A stretch of 64,000 nt of DNA, taken from NCBI GenBank assembly GCA_947488295.1, contig CANKYU010000002.1:1-64000 (forward strand), read 5' to 3'. The notes beneath the pieces were generated by a model, which searched no databases, was not told the origin of the DNA, and saw nothing but the letters and a program-made list of their open reading frames with translations. The position numbers and the translations under genes were made by a program. Source of the DNA: an uncultured Anderseniella sp. GTDB lineage: Bacteria; Pseudomonadota; Alphaproteobacteria; Rhizobiales; Aestuariivirgaceae. Each line of letters begins with the position of its first letter. Position 1 is the first letter of the stretch. Shown here piece after piece: positions 26,198 to 34,742 of the stretch.

Positions 26198-26872
26198 TCA
26201 AAAGCCCGCAAAACGTACAAACTCAGATACCGGAGCACGGTCTGTCTTGAGGGAGTTGATCGGTGCTTCCCGGTCAGGCACTCCCAGCGCAATGCCGCAA
26301 AACAGCATCCAGTCTTCCGGCGGATTGGTATGGCGGGCAACCGATTTGTGCCACATGGCCCAGAATTCCTGCCCGCAAGTCGCCAGTCCGCGCGCGGTTG
26401 CAGCCAGCATCAATGTCTGGATGAACATGCCGGCATCGGACCACTGGCCGGGTTGCATCTGCCGGTCCAGGTAGACAAACAGCCCGACCGGAGCGGAGAA
26501 CAGTTCGATGTTGCGGCGAAACTGTTTCATCCGGCCCGGCTTGTCCTCACGCCCGACGCCGATGGTGGCATACAGATCCTCGCCGCATTTGTGGCGTCTG
26601 TCGAAGTAAGGCTGTTTCAGGTCCTGCGGGTAAATCCGGTACTCGCTGCCCTCACCGCGCGGCAGATCGCCAACCTGTGCCTGCACATCGCCAATCAGAG
26701 CCGCAAGCGGTTCTCCGCTCAGCGCAATGACATTCCAGGGCTGCAGGTTACCGCCTGACGGCGCGGTTGCCGCCACGTTGAGAAGCTCTTCAACGGTTTT
26801 GCGGTCTACCGGTGTGTCTGCAAGAAATGCACGGCAGCTGTATCGTGCGCGTGCTGCGTCTTCAACATTCAT
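26198..26872 (-). CDS. Nitroreductase family protein
   Basis: A 224-residue FMN-dependent nitroreductase-fold protein: N-terminal RARYSCRAFLAD (FMN phosphate contact), PSGGNLQPWNV, and C-terminal GLATCGQEFWAMW with FCGIALG. Such enzymes reduce nitro compounds, quinones or flavins with NAD(P)H; the substrate is not deducible. ATG at 26872 begins at the usual family start; the longer frame to 27274 runs into panE and is rejected. It lies about 75 bases downstream of the FeuN-like gene start, divergent from nothing else. Confidence 0.88.
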   Translation of the reverse strand: MNVEDAARARYSCRAFLADTPVDRKTVEELLNVAATAPSGGNLQPWNVIALSGEPLAALIGDVQAQVGDLPRGEGSEYRIYPQDLKQPYFDRRHKCGEDLYATIGVGREDKPGRMKQFRRNIELFSAPVGLFVYLDRQMQPGQWSDAGMFIQTLMLAATARGLATCGQEFWAMWHKSVARHTNPPEDWMLFCGIALGVPDREAPINSLKTDRAPVSEFVRFAGF

Positions 26873-26978
26873 GAGGATATCACCAGCCAGAGAAAAGTCA
26901 GTTGGCCAACAGACTAGAGCATGACTTTCCATTCTGGAAGCAGTCGGGCCGGATTGCGGTAAACGCCTCTCTCCTGCA

Positions 26979-27899
26979 TCAGTCACGTGACCCGCCGGCC
27001 AGCAGGTGCAGCCCGCATTTTGCTGCCCAGTTGGCGGGTGTGGCGATGCCATGCAGTTCGCCGAGTTCGCACACCCGGGTCGACAGCCACGGCAGTTCCA
27101 GGCGATTTTCACGTTCAACATCTTCCAGCATGGAAGACTTAAACTCCTCGGGCAGTCCGTCGTAAAATGCCATGCCTTCACTGATCTGGTCGCCCGTGAA
27201 TTCATGTCCTTCAGCACCGGCAACCGCGACGAGTTCTTCCAGCAATGACTGCAGAAACCCACGGGTGATGGCATTGCCGCGCACCTCTCCCACGGGCTTT
27301 CGGGTCAGTGCCGTTGCCGCAGAAAGCGGCACCAGCCGGATGTATTTCTGCCAGATGGTATGGCGAATATCATCACTCATCAGACCGTCTATACCCGGCG
27401 CACGCTCCAATGCATCGGCCAGCCGAGCAATCATCGGATTGCCGTTGTCGGCCCCGAAGATCATTTTGTGCACACCACCTGAATTGCGAATCACGCCCGG
27501 GCGATCAATCACGGCAAACAGGTAAATCGTGCCGCCTACGACCTGGTCGCGTGCCACATGTTTTGAAATGGTTGCAACGCTGTCGATCCCGTTCTGCAGG
27601 GTAACGACCCTGGTGTGCGGCCCGATCAGGGGCTGCATGGCCCGTGCAGCGGTCTGCGTGTCCCACAGTTTGACGGTGAAAATCACCAGGTCGACAACAC
27701 CGATGTCCTGGGGTTTGTCGGTCGCGGTCAAGCCGAGACCGCTAACTTCGCCAAGCGGGCTTTCGATAGTCAGTCCGTATTTGCGGATTGCGTGAAGATG
27801 ATCACCGCGGGCAATCAGTGCCACCTCAAGACCTGCCTGAGCCAGCCTTGCACCGACATAGGCACCGATAGCGCCTGCACCCATAATGGCAACTTTCAT
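26979..27899 (-). CDS. panE: 2-dehydropantoate 2-reductase family protein
   Basis: A 306-residue ApbA/PanE-family NADP-dependent reductase, converting ketopantoate to pantoate for coenzyme A synthesis. The N-terminal Rossmann motif is MKVAIMGAGAIGAYVGARL; the catalytic Lys and Glu regions are represented by IWQKYIRLVPLSAATALTR and the C-terminal SSMLEDVERENRLELPWL. The family includes paralogues of unknown substrate, and no other pan genes are nearby, so the precise role is less sure than the fold. Confidence 0.82.
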   Translation of the reverse strand: MKVAIMGAGAIGAYVGARLAQAGLEVALIARGDHLHAIRKYGLTIESPLGEVSGLGLTATDKPQDIGVVDLVIFTVKLWDTQTAARAMQPLIGPHTRVVTLQNGIDSVATISKHVARDQVVGGTIYLFAVIDRPGVIRNSGGVHKMIFGADNGNPMIARLADALERAPGIDGLMSDDIRHTIWQKYIRLVPLSAATALTRKPVGEVRGNAITRGFLQSLLEELVAVAGAEGHEFTGDQISEGMAFYDGLPEEFKSSMLEDVERENRLELPWLSTRVCELGELHGIATPANWAAKCGLHLLAGGSRD

Positions 27900-27957
27900 T
27901 TCAACCTCCTGTTTGCATCCAGATTCTGTGCAATTTCACAACTTCTGATCAGCGGTC

Positions 27958-28386
27958 TCAGGCTGCCGGGCGTTCAAGGTCTGCGGCAGCCTGGCGCATC
28001 GGACCTGAAACCAGGGCGTAGGCAACGGTCCACGCGGCTCGGGCCTGGTCAGTAAATCTGTCACCCAGTCCCTGCTCCAGGGTCCACAACAAGGCGGAAC
28101 CAACTGACTCATAGTGCCGGGCTTCAACACCGTATCTTACATGGTTGCGGCCCAGTTCCTGCAAAACCGGGATGATGGTGTCGAGTTGGTCAGCCTTCTC
28201 GGCAACCAGAGAGAGTGTGCTGATCAGTTTTTCATTCTGTCTGGCCATGTCGGTCTCGGCAAACAGCAATTTCGTACCCGGGTCGATCTCAAACAGCCGC
28301 TGATAAAACAATTGTGCGGCAGCGTCCGCGATCGGGACAACCAGCGCCCAGGTTTCCCGGATTACTTCAATTTCGGTCTTGTTCAT
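27958..28386 (-). CDS. Single-domain globin
   Basis: A 142-residue globin. The likely proximal haem His is H82 in LGRNHVRYGV and the distal position is probably Q50 in DMARQNEKL, a pattern seen in bacterial single-domain and flavohaemoglobin-type globins; no reductase domain follows. Roles in nitric oxide or oxygen handling are known for the family. GGAG precedes the ATG. It is divergent from the LysR gene, whose product may control it. Confidence 0.85.
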   Translation of the reverse strand: MNKTEIEVIRETWALVVPIADAAAQLFYQRLFEIDPGTKLLFAETDMARQNEKLISTLSLVAEKADQLDTIIPVLQELGRNHVRYGVEARHYESVGSALLWTLEQGLGDRFTDQARAAWTVAYALVSGPMRQAAADLERPAA

Positions 28387-28523
28387 GGCATGTCTCCATT
28401 GTTTCAGATGTCACGCAATTGCTCATTTGAGCCACGTTGCAATGACGAAGAGCTGTGGTTTACGCACACCACATCATCATGTAAAATGAGTAATTTTTAT
28501 CATATCGTTCTCATGGAGAGATG

Positions 28524-29420
28524 ATGGAGTTAAGCGACCTTCGAATTTTTCGCACCGTAGTGGATGAAGGCGGGATCACGCGTGCGGCAGAGAAACTGCT
28601 GCGGGTTCAATCAAGCGTTACCACCCGGATCAAGCAACTGGAGACAGATCTGGACACGCCGCTTTTTCTCCGGCAGGGCAAACAGCTGCACCTGACGCCC
28701 GCCGGACATATCCTGCTGGATTATGCAAAACGGCTGCATGCACTGGCGGAAGAGGCGCGCACCGCCGTTCAGGACCCGCATCCCAGGGGCGTGTTCCGGC
28801 TTGGGGCGATGGAGAGCACAGCCGCAGTGCGGCTGCCGGTCCCGCTGACCCGTTACTACCAACGTTTCCCGGAGGTTGATCTGCAATTGCGCACCGGCAA
28901 CCCGACGCAACTGGCCACTGCCATACTGGCAGGTGAGATTGACGCAGCCCTGGTGGCCGAGCCCGTTGCCGAAGAGCGCTTTGATCATGTTGCCGCCTTT
29001 GAAGAAGACCTGATCCTGGTGGCCAAAAAAGACCATCCGCCTATCGGTGAAGACAATCCGCTGCCGCCAACGATGATCGCATTTGAACAAGGTTGCCCGC
29101 ACCGCAAACGGTTGGAGACCTGGTACGAACAGCGCGGCGACATGCCGAGGCATACCATCCAGTTGTCATCCTATCATGCAATGCTGGGTTGTGTGGTGGT
29201 CGGCATGGGCGTTGCCCTCATACCGTGCAGCGTACTTGACACTTTCCCTGAACAACATCTGTTGGGCCGGCACAAACCGCTTGCGGGACTGGACAAGGCC
29301 GCAACACTGTTGATCTGGCAAAAAGGCGCAATGTCTCCAAAAATCGACGCCCTCATTGAAATTCTGTCTGCTCAGGGCCAGTCGCATATCCGTGATGGCA
29401 GGTCTTCCAGCGCAACCTGA
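28524..29420 (+). CDS. LysR-family transcriptional regulator
   Basis: A 298-residue LysR regulator. The N-terminal winged helix is clear ([20 protein letters not shown], then [20 protein letters not shown]), followed by a substrate-binding domain (about 90-290). GGAGAG lies 3 bases before the ATG at 28524, better than the ATG at 28521 that directly abuts it. An AT-rich dyad (ATGAGTAA/TTTATCAT) around 28486-28503 may be its operator and also serve the divergent globin gene. Its 3' end overlaps the convergent YcgN gene by 49 bases. Confidence 0.9.
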   Translation: MELSDLRIFRTVVDEGGITRAAEKLLRVQSSVTTRIKQLETDLDTPLFLRQGKQLHLTPAGHILLDYAKRLHALAEEARTAVQDPHPRGVFRLGAMESTAAVRLPVPLTRYYQRFPEVDLQLRTGNPTQLATAILAGEIDAALVAEPVAEERFDHVAAFEEDLILVAKKDHPPIGEDNPLPPTMIAFEQGCPHRKRLETWYEQRGDMPRHTIQLSSYHAMLGCVVVGMGVALIPCSVLDTFPEQHLLGRHKPLAGLDKAATLLIWQKGAMSPKIDALIEILSAQGQSHIRDGRSSSAT

Positions 29421-29815
29421 TCTTCGCTGGTCACCTTGCCGCGCACCGAAATGCCGGCTGCGTGCACGCTGTCCGGCGAGCCTGAAATCAGCGGATGCCA
29501 GGGATGCAGCGGTTTTTCCTCCCAGATCAGGCGATAGGCACAGGTATCGGGCAACCAGCCAAGTTCAGTGACGTTACCCGGATCCAGCTTGATGCAATCA
29601 TCCACGATATCATGGCGGTTTGCGTAGCTCTTGCAGCGGCAGGTCTGACGGTTGAGCAGCTTGCAGCTTACGTCGGTAGTGTATATATCGCCGGTATCTT
29701 CATCTTCCAATTTGACCAGACAACACCGACCGCATCCGTCGCACAGAGATTCCCATTCACCGCGCGACATGTCCTTGAGTTTCTTGATTTCCCAAAAAGG
29801 GGCTGCGGACTTCAT
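29372..29815 (-). CDS. YcgN-family cysteine cluster protein
   Basis: A 147-residue protein of the YcgN/YkgJ cysteine-cluster family with CDGCGRCCL near residue 26, followed by Cys residues in [24 protein letters not shown] and PDTCAYRL. The spacing suggests a metal or Fe-S centre; the function is unknown. ATG at 29815 fits the family start ([11 protein letters not shown]); the frame opens at 29857. It overlaps the end of the convergent LysR gene. Confidence 0.85.
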   Translation of the reverse strand: MKSAAPFWEIKKLKDMSRGEWESLCDGCGRCCLVKLEDEDTGDIYTTDVSCKLLNRQTCRCKSYANRHDIVDDCIKLDPGNVTELGWLPDTCAYRLIWEEKPLHPWHPLISGSPDSVHAAGISVRGKVTSEDQVALEDLPSRICDWP

Positions 29816-30010
29816 GTTTCGGTGCTCAAGATCATGTGATGTTGCAAAGTTGTCCAAGTATCTGTTTTAAGTTAGGGTCGCAATGAAATCCGGACCATGT
29901 ATGCAAAAGAGCAGGCTCGGTTTGCGTAACACACTCAAGAGCACAGATCGACTGGCGATGCTGGTTGATAACGGGTCAACACCGCGCCTGACAATACCGG
30001 AAGCAAGAGA

Positions 30011-32296
30011 TTGATTGACAATTCGATACTCAGGAAATTGTTCCAGTTCTTTATGAAGCTGGACGAGTTGTTCTCGCATTATGCCTTCGAACTCTATGAT
30101 GGCCTTCGGCGCGGCTGGGTTGCCTATTCCCAGTTTTTGATGCGTTTCAGGGTAACCGGCATCAAGCGTGTCATCGTCGACCTGTTCGATGATGTTGCAA
30201 CATTCGGCACCGTGTTTGCTCTCGGTGTGATCACCGTTGCGCTGCCGACATTGAACGAAACCGACGACATCTGGAATTCAGGCCGCCAGTACGCGGTCAC
30301 CTTCACCGACATAAATGGTGAAATTATCGGCAAGCGCGGCGTCCTGCAGGATGATGCGATTCCACTGGAAGAGGTTCCACCACACCTGATCAAGGCGGTG
30401 CTGGCGACCGAAGACGTGCGCTTCTTCCAGCACTTCGGCGTTGATGTGGTGGGCACCTTCCGCGCCATGATCGCCAATGCCAAGGCGCAGGATGTCGTCC
30501 AGGGTGGCTCAACCCTGACCCAGCAGCTGGCCAAGAACCTGTTTCTGTCGCCTGAGCGCTCCCTGCGCCGGAAAGTACACGAGGCCTTCCTGGCGCTGTG
30601 GATCGAGGCACGGCTGAGCAAGGCTGAAATCCTCAAACTGTACCTTGACCGCACCTATCTCGGCGGCGGCACCTATGGCATGGAAGCAGCAACGCAGTTT
30701 TATTTCGGCAAATCCGTTCGCGACGTGAACCTGCCGGAAGCCGCCATACTGGCCGGGCTGTTCAAGGCACCGTCAAGCTATGCGCCGCATGTCAATCGCG
30801 AAGCAGCGATCGCGCGTGCCAGTGTCGTTCTGGGCCGCATGCTGGATGTCGGCTACATCACACAAGGCCAGTTCCTCGACGCAACCCAGAACCCGGCCAA
30901 GGCAATCGAAAACGACATATTCGCAAGCCCCAATTACTTCCTGGACTGGGCGTACAAGGAAACGCTCGCCGTCATGGAGGAGCAAAACCTCACGGATGAC
31001 TATGTTGTAGAGGTCAAAACCACAATTGATCTGGCGATGCAGAAGGCCGCAAAACTGGAAACCGCCAACATGCTGGCGGCAGAGGGTGAACGCTACAATG
31101 CCACCCAGGCCGCCCTGGTTTCCATGACACCGAGCGGCGCCGTGAAGGCGATCGTCGGCGGCCACAACTATGAAGAGAGCCAGTTCAATAGGGCCACGGA
31201 TGCATTGCGCCAGCCCGGATCAGCGTTCAAGCCGTTCGTTTATCTTGCCGCCCTGCTGGACGGCATGACGCCTGAAACGTCAATTGTCGATGCACCGATT
31301 TCCATCGGCAGATGGTCCCCGAGGAACTATTCACATCGTTATGCGGGGCGCACGAATCTGATCACGGCGCTGGCCAAGTCCTATAACACCGTTCCGGTTC
31401 GCATCATGACCCGGGTCGGGCGCAAGAAGATCATTGAAGCCGCCAAGCGTGTCGGTGTGGAAGCTGAACTTCTGTCGGTGCCGTCCATGGTTCTGGGCGC
31501 AAACGGCATGACGGTTCTGGATATTACCCGGGGCTATGCGACATTTGCCAATGGCGGCAGGCTGGCCAACCCGCACACCGTGCTGGAAATTCGCCGTACA
31601 TCCGGCGAAATCATATACAACCGCAGACGCCACGCACCGCCGGTGCGCCAGGTTATTCCCGCATCCGTTGCAGGCGACCTGACGCGCATGATGGGCCAGG
31701 TGATAAAAGCCGGCACCGCCCGGCGGGCCGACCTGGGTTACACACCTGCAGCCGGTAAAACAGGCACCACTCAGAGTTATCGCGATGCCTGGTTCGTCGG
31801 CTATACAGGCAAGTACGTCACGGGCGTCTGGTACGGCAATGACGACTACACGCCGACCCGCAGGGCCACTGGCGGTTCGATCCCGGCGCGAACCTGGAAG
31901 GCCTACATGCTGCGGGCGGACAGAGCCAAGAGACCGATATCGCTTATCGGCCTGCCTGCGGAAGAAGAACACTTTGCGTTCCTGGAGAGCAATCGGAACA
32001 CGCTGGACAATATCGGTGGGCCGGAAGTGGAACTTGCCGCCGTACAGACCGACGAGCAGATCCAGACAGACGGGTCCGGCGAAGAAACCGGCGAGGACGC
32101 TGTTGTCAACGTGTTGAGAGACATGTTCACCCTGTTCAAGAACGAGGACAGCAAGCTCAAGGTCCTCAAGTCAAAAAGGAAAAGGAAAGCACGCCGTTCC
32201 ACGAGAAACCGTCGCGCCGAAAGACGATATCAACGCCGGGGAACGGTTCGCAAACGCAATTCCAGAAGGTTGCGCCAACTGCTCCAGTCGCGCTAG
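30011..32296 (+). CDS. Class A penicillin-binding protein (PBP1A family)
   Basis: A 761-residue bifunctional peptidoglycan synthase. A membrane anchor (about 62-82) is followed by a GT51 transglycosylase domain (catalytic E134 in ATEDVRFFQHFGVD; GGSTLTQQLAKN) and a transpeptidase domain with SxxK (S404 in PGSAFKPF), SYN (AKSYNTVPVR) and KTG (K583, AGKTGTTQSYRD). The last ~45 residues are strongly basic (KRKRKARRSTRNRRAERR). TTG at 30011 with GGAAG upstream is taken; an ATG at 30053 is possible. DUF1214 and DUF1254 genes follow, as in rhizobia. Confidence 0.93.
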   Translation: MIDNSILRKLFQFFMKLDELFSHYAFELYDGLRRGWVAYSQFLMRFRVTGIKRVIVDLFDDVATFGTVFALGVITVALPTLNETDDIWNSGRQYAVTFTDINGEIIGKRGVLQDDAIPLEEVPPHLIKAVLATEDVRFFQHFGVDVVGTFRAMIANAKAQDVVQGGSTLTQQLAKNLFLSPERSLRRKVHEAFLALWIEARLSKAEILKLYLDRTYLGGGTYGMEAATQFYFGKSVRDVNLPEAAILAGLFKAPSSYAPHVNREAAIARASVVLGRMLDVGYITQGQFLDATQNPAKAIENDIFASPNYFLDWAYKETLAVMEEQNLTDDYVVEVKTTIDLAMQKAAKLETANMLAAEGERYNATQAALVSMTPSGAVKAIVGGHNYEESQFNRATDALRQPGSAFKPFVYLAALLDGMTPETSIVDAPISIGRWSPRNYSHRYAGRTNLITALAKSYNTVPVRIMTRVGRKKIIEAAKRVGVEAELLSVPSMVLGANGMTVLDITRGYATFANGGRLANPHTVLEIRRTSGEIIYNRRRHAPPVRQVIPASVAGDLTRMMGQVIKAGTARRADLGYTPAAGKTGTTQSYRDAWFVGYTGKYVTGVWYGNDDYTPTRRATGGSIPARTWKAYMLRADRAKRPISLIGLPAEEEHFAFLESNRNTLDNIGGPEVELAAVQTDEQIQTDGSGEETGEDAVVNVLRDMFTLFKNEDSKLKVLKSKRKRKARRSTRNRRAERRYQRRGTVRKRNSRRLRQLLQSR

Positions 32297-32393
32297 GCCG
32301 GGATGATTTCTGGTTGAATCAGCCAAAAGTCATTAGGCTGACCTGTTTCAGATTGACCAGGCAACATTCCGGGTTCACCTGAATCTGTGTTGC
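32296..32393 (+). repeat. Two-hairpin intergenic repeat, copy C
   Basis: This 98-base unit begins on the last base of the PBP stop codon. It aligns without gaps, about two-thirds identical by eye, to 33783-33880, and to 37018-37115. Hairpin 1 spans 32303-32333 (14-base arms, 3-base loop; one mismatch and two G-U pairs); hairpin 2 spans 32361-32393 (GCAAC/GTTGC lower stem, 3-base bulge, 8-base upper arm with two G-U pairs, 4-base loop). The G-U pairs form only in RNA copied in the plus direction, the sense of the PBP gene. Confidence 0.7.
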
Positions 32394-32536
32394 ATCGGAA
32401 AATTCCCCTGTGGATCAGGTTGATTCTTGTCACAACTTGCCACGCTATCGACTATAAAGACGTATGAGAGTTCGAAACGGTTTTGGAGTGGATTTTGTTT
32501 CGCTGAAAACCTGCCCTTTACCAGCGTTGTAGAAAC

Positions 32537-33097
32537 ATGAATCCATCAGTCAGATTTGCAGTGAGTGTTCTGGTTGGTGTTACTGTCGGCATTGTCAGCG
32601 CACGCTATATGACGACGGAACAAAGCCCGTTTTTCACTCATCAGTACGGCAACTGGAACAACTGGCCGGTGGCCGGAAACCCGGCAAACAACCCCTACAC
32701 GCAGGCAAAATTCATCGCCAACGGCCAATTGCCGGAACACTTCAGTGAAGTGCTGACGTTCTACCGAAACAAGGACGACAAGGGAGACACCCTGACGGAA
32801 GACTGCACGTATGTGATGTCGGTCGAAAGGCCCACGGCGCGGCGCTGGTCGATTTCGCTGACCGGAAATGCAGGCGGCAGACCACAGGTTCTCACCCAGA
32901 ACGACGTGATCTCGATGGGTGAGAAAGTCACGATCCTGCTGTCTGCCTCACCGCAGCCGGGCAACTGGCTGCGCATATTCAATGCCGATGATCCCAGGGT
33001 CGTGTTTCGTCTTTATGACGGTGATACGATCACGGCGCAGGGAACCGGCAGCGGTGCGCTTGGACTGCCAACTCTGACGCGGGTATCTTGCTCATGA
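32537..33097 (+). CDS. DUF1214 domain-containing protein
   Basis: A 186-residue protein with an N-terminal membrane segment or signal anchor (about 5-22) and a beta-rich domain (QYGNWNNWPVAG; LTEDCTYVMSVE; ARRWSISLTG; WLRIFNADDP) matching DUF1214. It starts at the usual rhizobial position between the PBP gene and a DUF1254 gene, whose start overlaps its stop (ATGA). DUF1214 and DUF1254 form one protein in other bacteria and are separate genes here. The function is unknown; an envelope role is suggested by context. Confidence 0.8.
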   Translation: MNPSVRFAVSVLVGVTVGIVSARYMTTEQSPFFTHQYGNWNNWPVAGNPANNPYTQAKFIANGQLPEHFSEVLTFYRNKDDKGDTLTEDCTYVMSVERPTARRWSISLTGNAGGRPQVLTQNDVISMGEKVTILLSASPQPGNWLRIFNADDPRVVFRLYDGDTITAQGTGSGALGLPTLTRVSCS

Positions 33098-33651
33098 CAT
33101 CAACCCGAACCTTTTGGGCCCTGTTTACCGTGCTGACGGCCATAGCAGCCCATCTTTGCTACATTCTGTTTGTGCCGCCGCAACAGTTTCAGACCAAACT
33201 GGACACAATTCTCACCGAAAACGGTATCAACAAGCTGACACTGGCAGAGCCGGGAACAGCTGCTGCCAGCATTGCGCAATATCCCGGTGAACTGACCTAT
33301 GCGGTTTGCCTGTTCGACCTGTCTACCGGACCGCTTCGCATCAATGCCCGGGTGCCGGATCAATACTGGGCTCTGGAAGTCTACAACACCCGCGGCGGAA
33401 CCATTTACACGCTGAACGACAAGCAGGCGCCCCGCAAACAGTTCAGCCTGTATTTGTATGATGACGACCCGGATCCGGAAGCCATCGTGAATGCAGCCAA
33501 CTCCGTTGGAAGCAGCATCAATTCAATTACCGTGCTCACCGGCACCGAAACAGGCATCGTGGTGATCCGTTCAGCAGCGGCAAACCGGCTTGAAGCGGCA
33601 AGATCTGCAGAAGCGTTGCAGAACACCTCGTGCTCGCTGGCCAGCAGCTAG
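33094..33651 (+). CDS. DUF1254 domain-containing protein
   Basis: A 185-residue protein with an N-terminal membrane segment (about 5-22) and a DUF1254-like region (LTYAVCLFDLSTGPLRI; YWALEVYNTRGGTIYTLND). The ATG at 33094 overlaps the DUF1214 stop; a TTG at 33088 is also open. Its TAG stop (33649-33651) is part of the left terminal repeat of the non-coding element that follows, so the element's insertion may have set or altered the C-terminus. No catalytic residues are recognised. Confidence 0.75.
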   Translation: MTSTRTFWALFTVLTAIAAHLCYILFVPPQQFQTKLDTILTENGINKLTLAEPGTAAASIAQYPGELTYAVCLFDLSTGPLRINARVPDQYWALEVYNTRGGTIYTLNDKQAPRKQFSLYLYDDDPDPEAIVNAANSVGSSINSITVLTGTETGIVVIRSAAANRLEAARSAEALQNTSCSLASS

Positions 33652-34017
33652 AGCCCTTTCCACTTAAACAGAATCGTTTGATGGCCTCAAATCAGTTCAC
33701 TCGGCTAGACGAAAAGCGAAGCGCGATGTGGTTGCATCGGGCAAGCTTTTCAACGACGCCGATGGACTGATTTGATCCACCAGATCAGGATGAGTTTTGG
33801 TTGTTTCAACCAAAACTCATAAACCTGATCGCTTATAAAGTGTTAGAGCAACTTCATGGGTTCTCCTGAACCCATGTTGCTCTACAGGCCGGTTTTCTGC
33901 GCCCGCTGGACTGCGTTACGCCTTCCTTTTGGTCAACCAGACCACGGCGGAAGCCGTGCCTGGCCAGCAAACGCAGAAAATCGGTCAAACGTTTCTATTT
34001 AAGTGGAAAGGGCTCTA
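33649..34017. mobile_element. 369-bp MITE-like element with 33-bp terminal inverted repeats
   Basis: A non-coding element bounded by near-perfect inverted repeats: 33649-33681 and 33985-34017 match over 33 bases with two mismatches, the first 20 perfectly (TAGAGCCCTTTCCACTTAAA). Both ends carry a TA dinucleotide, as left by transposases that duplicate TA (IS630/mariner type). The interior is almost wholly palindromic: arms about 33685-33716/33744-33775, 33790-33803/33807-33820, 33844-33884, and an outer pair near 33889-33901/33972-33984. No transposase is encoded. Related fragments lie at 5523-5548, 32296-32393 and 37018-37163. Confidence 0.65.
33783..33880 (+). repeat. Two-hairpin intergenic repeat, copy A (inside the element)
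   Basis: The best-formed copy of the 98-base unit. Hairpin 1 (33790-33820) has a perfect 14-base stem with a 3-base loop. Hairpin 2 (33844-33884) has a lower 9-base stem, a 3-base bulge on the left strand, a perfect 8-base upper stem and a 4-base loop (TCCT). Copies B and C keep this geometry despite many base changes. Confidence 0.75.
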
Positions 34018-34373
34018 GAATACCGGTGATGGTCGGGCGGAGCGCCTGGACTGTGATGTGGAACCTGGGCGAAAACCGGCGCTAGACTGACCGCTCCGTG
34101 CCGGATGCACGGGTCGGAGTTTCAAACGTACTTTCGCAACGTTCTCTTCGCACGCCAGGGAAAATAATGACCTCGCACTCGCCGTCGGACGCCGGCTTTC
34201 GCGGCGCACTTTTCTTGTGCTGGGTCAAAAAATCCAAAACATTTGTCATTGCCGGTGGCACCTTGAGGCCTCTGATTGCAACTACACATGCAATTAGGCA
34301 ACCGGTTTGGTTAAAAATTGACTAACCTTGGCGGCAAGCAAGGCATTAAGATGAATTGTCGGGCTTTCCGCCG
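34018..34373. other. Intergenic region with no convincing gene
   Basis: About 356 bases between the element and the convergent DUF1491 gene. An open frame at 34098-34325 encodes a 75-residue peptide without recognisable features or good coding character, and is not called. A small dyad GGTTA/TAACC lies around 34307-34326. Nothing else was seen. Confidence 0.5.
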
Positions 34374-34700
34374 CTACCTCAGGAACGCACGGCCTTCGCG
34401 GTCCTCGACCTCCAAAACCCAGATATCCGGGTCATATCCGGCCTGTCTGGCCAGATACTCATCAATATCGCCCTGTGGCACGGCGGTCTCGAAGCGAGGT
34501 TCAAAAATCCGGTCGCCAAGTCCATCCAGAAGCGGTCCCGCCGGCGGGCCCATCAACCAGACTTCGTCGTCGCTGATTCGAATACAAACATAGATGGTGC
34601 CGGCATCCAGCGCACCTTTGCGGACAATGACACATGGCAAAGCCTGAAGGTCGCAACGCTTGCGATAGGCCGCAACCCAGATATCAGACTTTACCGACAT
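34374..34700 (-). CDS. DUF1491 family protein
   Basis: A 108-residue protein matching the alphaproteobacterial DUF1491 family: KSDIWVAAYRKRCD at the start, RKGALDAGTIYVCI in the middle, and a C-terminal acidic stretch ending DPDIWVLEVEDREG. No function is established. It is 42 bases downstream of the peptidoglycan-binding protein gene on the same strand, a pair also seen in rhizobia. Confidence 0.85.
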   Translation of the reverse strand: MSVKSDIWVAAYRKRCDLQALPCVIVRKGALDAGTIYVCIRISDDEVWLMGPPAGPLLDGLGDRIFEPRFETAVPQGDIDEYLARQAGYDPDIWVLEVEDREGRAFLR

Positions 34701-34742
34701 TGCGTATATCCCGCCAAACAGTCTGGTGGACGCGCCATTGCT

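Noticed and set aside
26873..27274. 5' extension of the nitroreductase frame
   Set aside because: It lies largely inside panE and shows no similarity to the nitroreductase family before 26872.
32428..32460. Sigma-70 promoter before DUF1214 (TTGTCA and TATAAA)
   Set aside because: Both hexamers are present but the spacing is about 22 bases, too long for a confident call.
34098..34325. 75-residue open frame between the MITE-like element and DUF1491
   Set aside because: No recognisable domain, weak start and atypical composition; probably chance.
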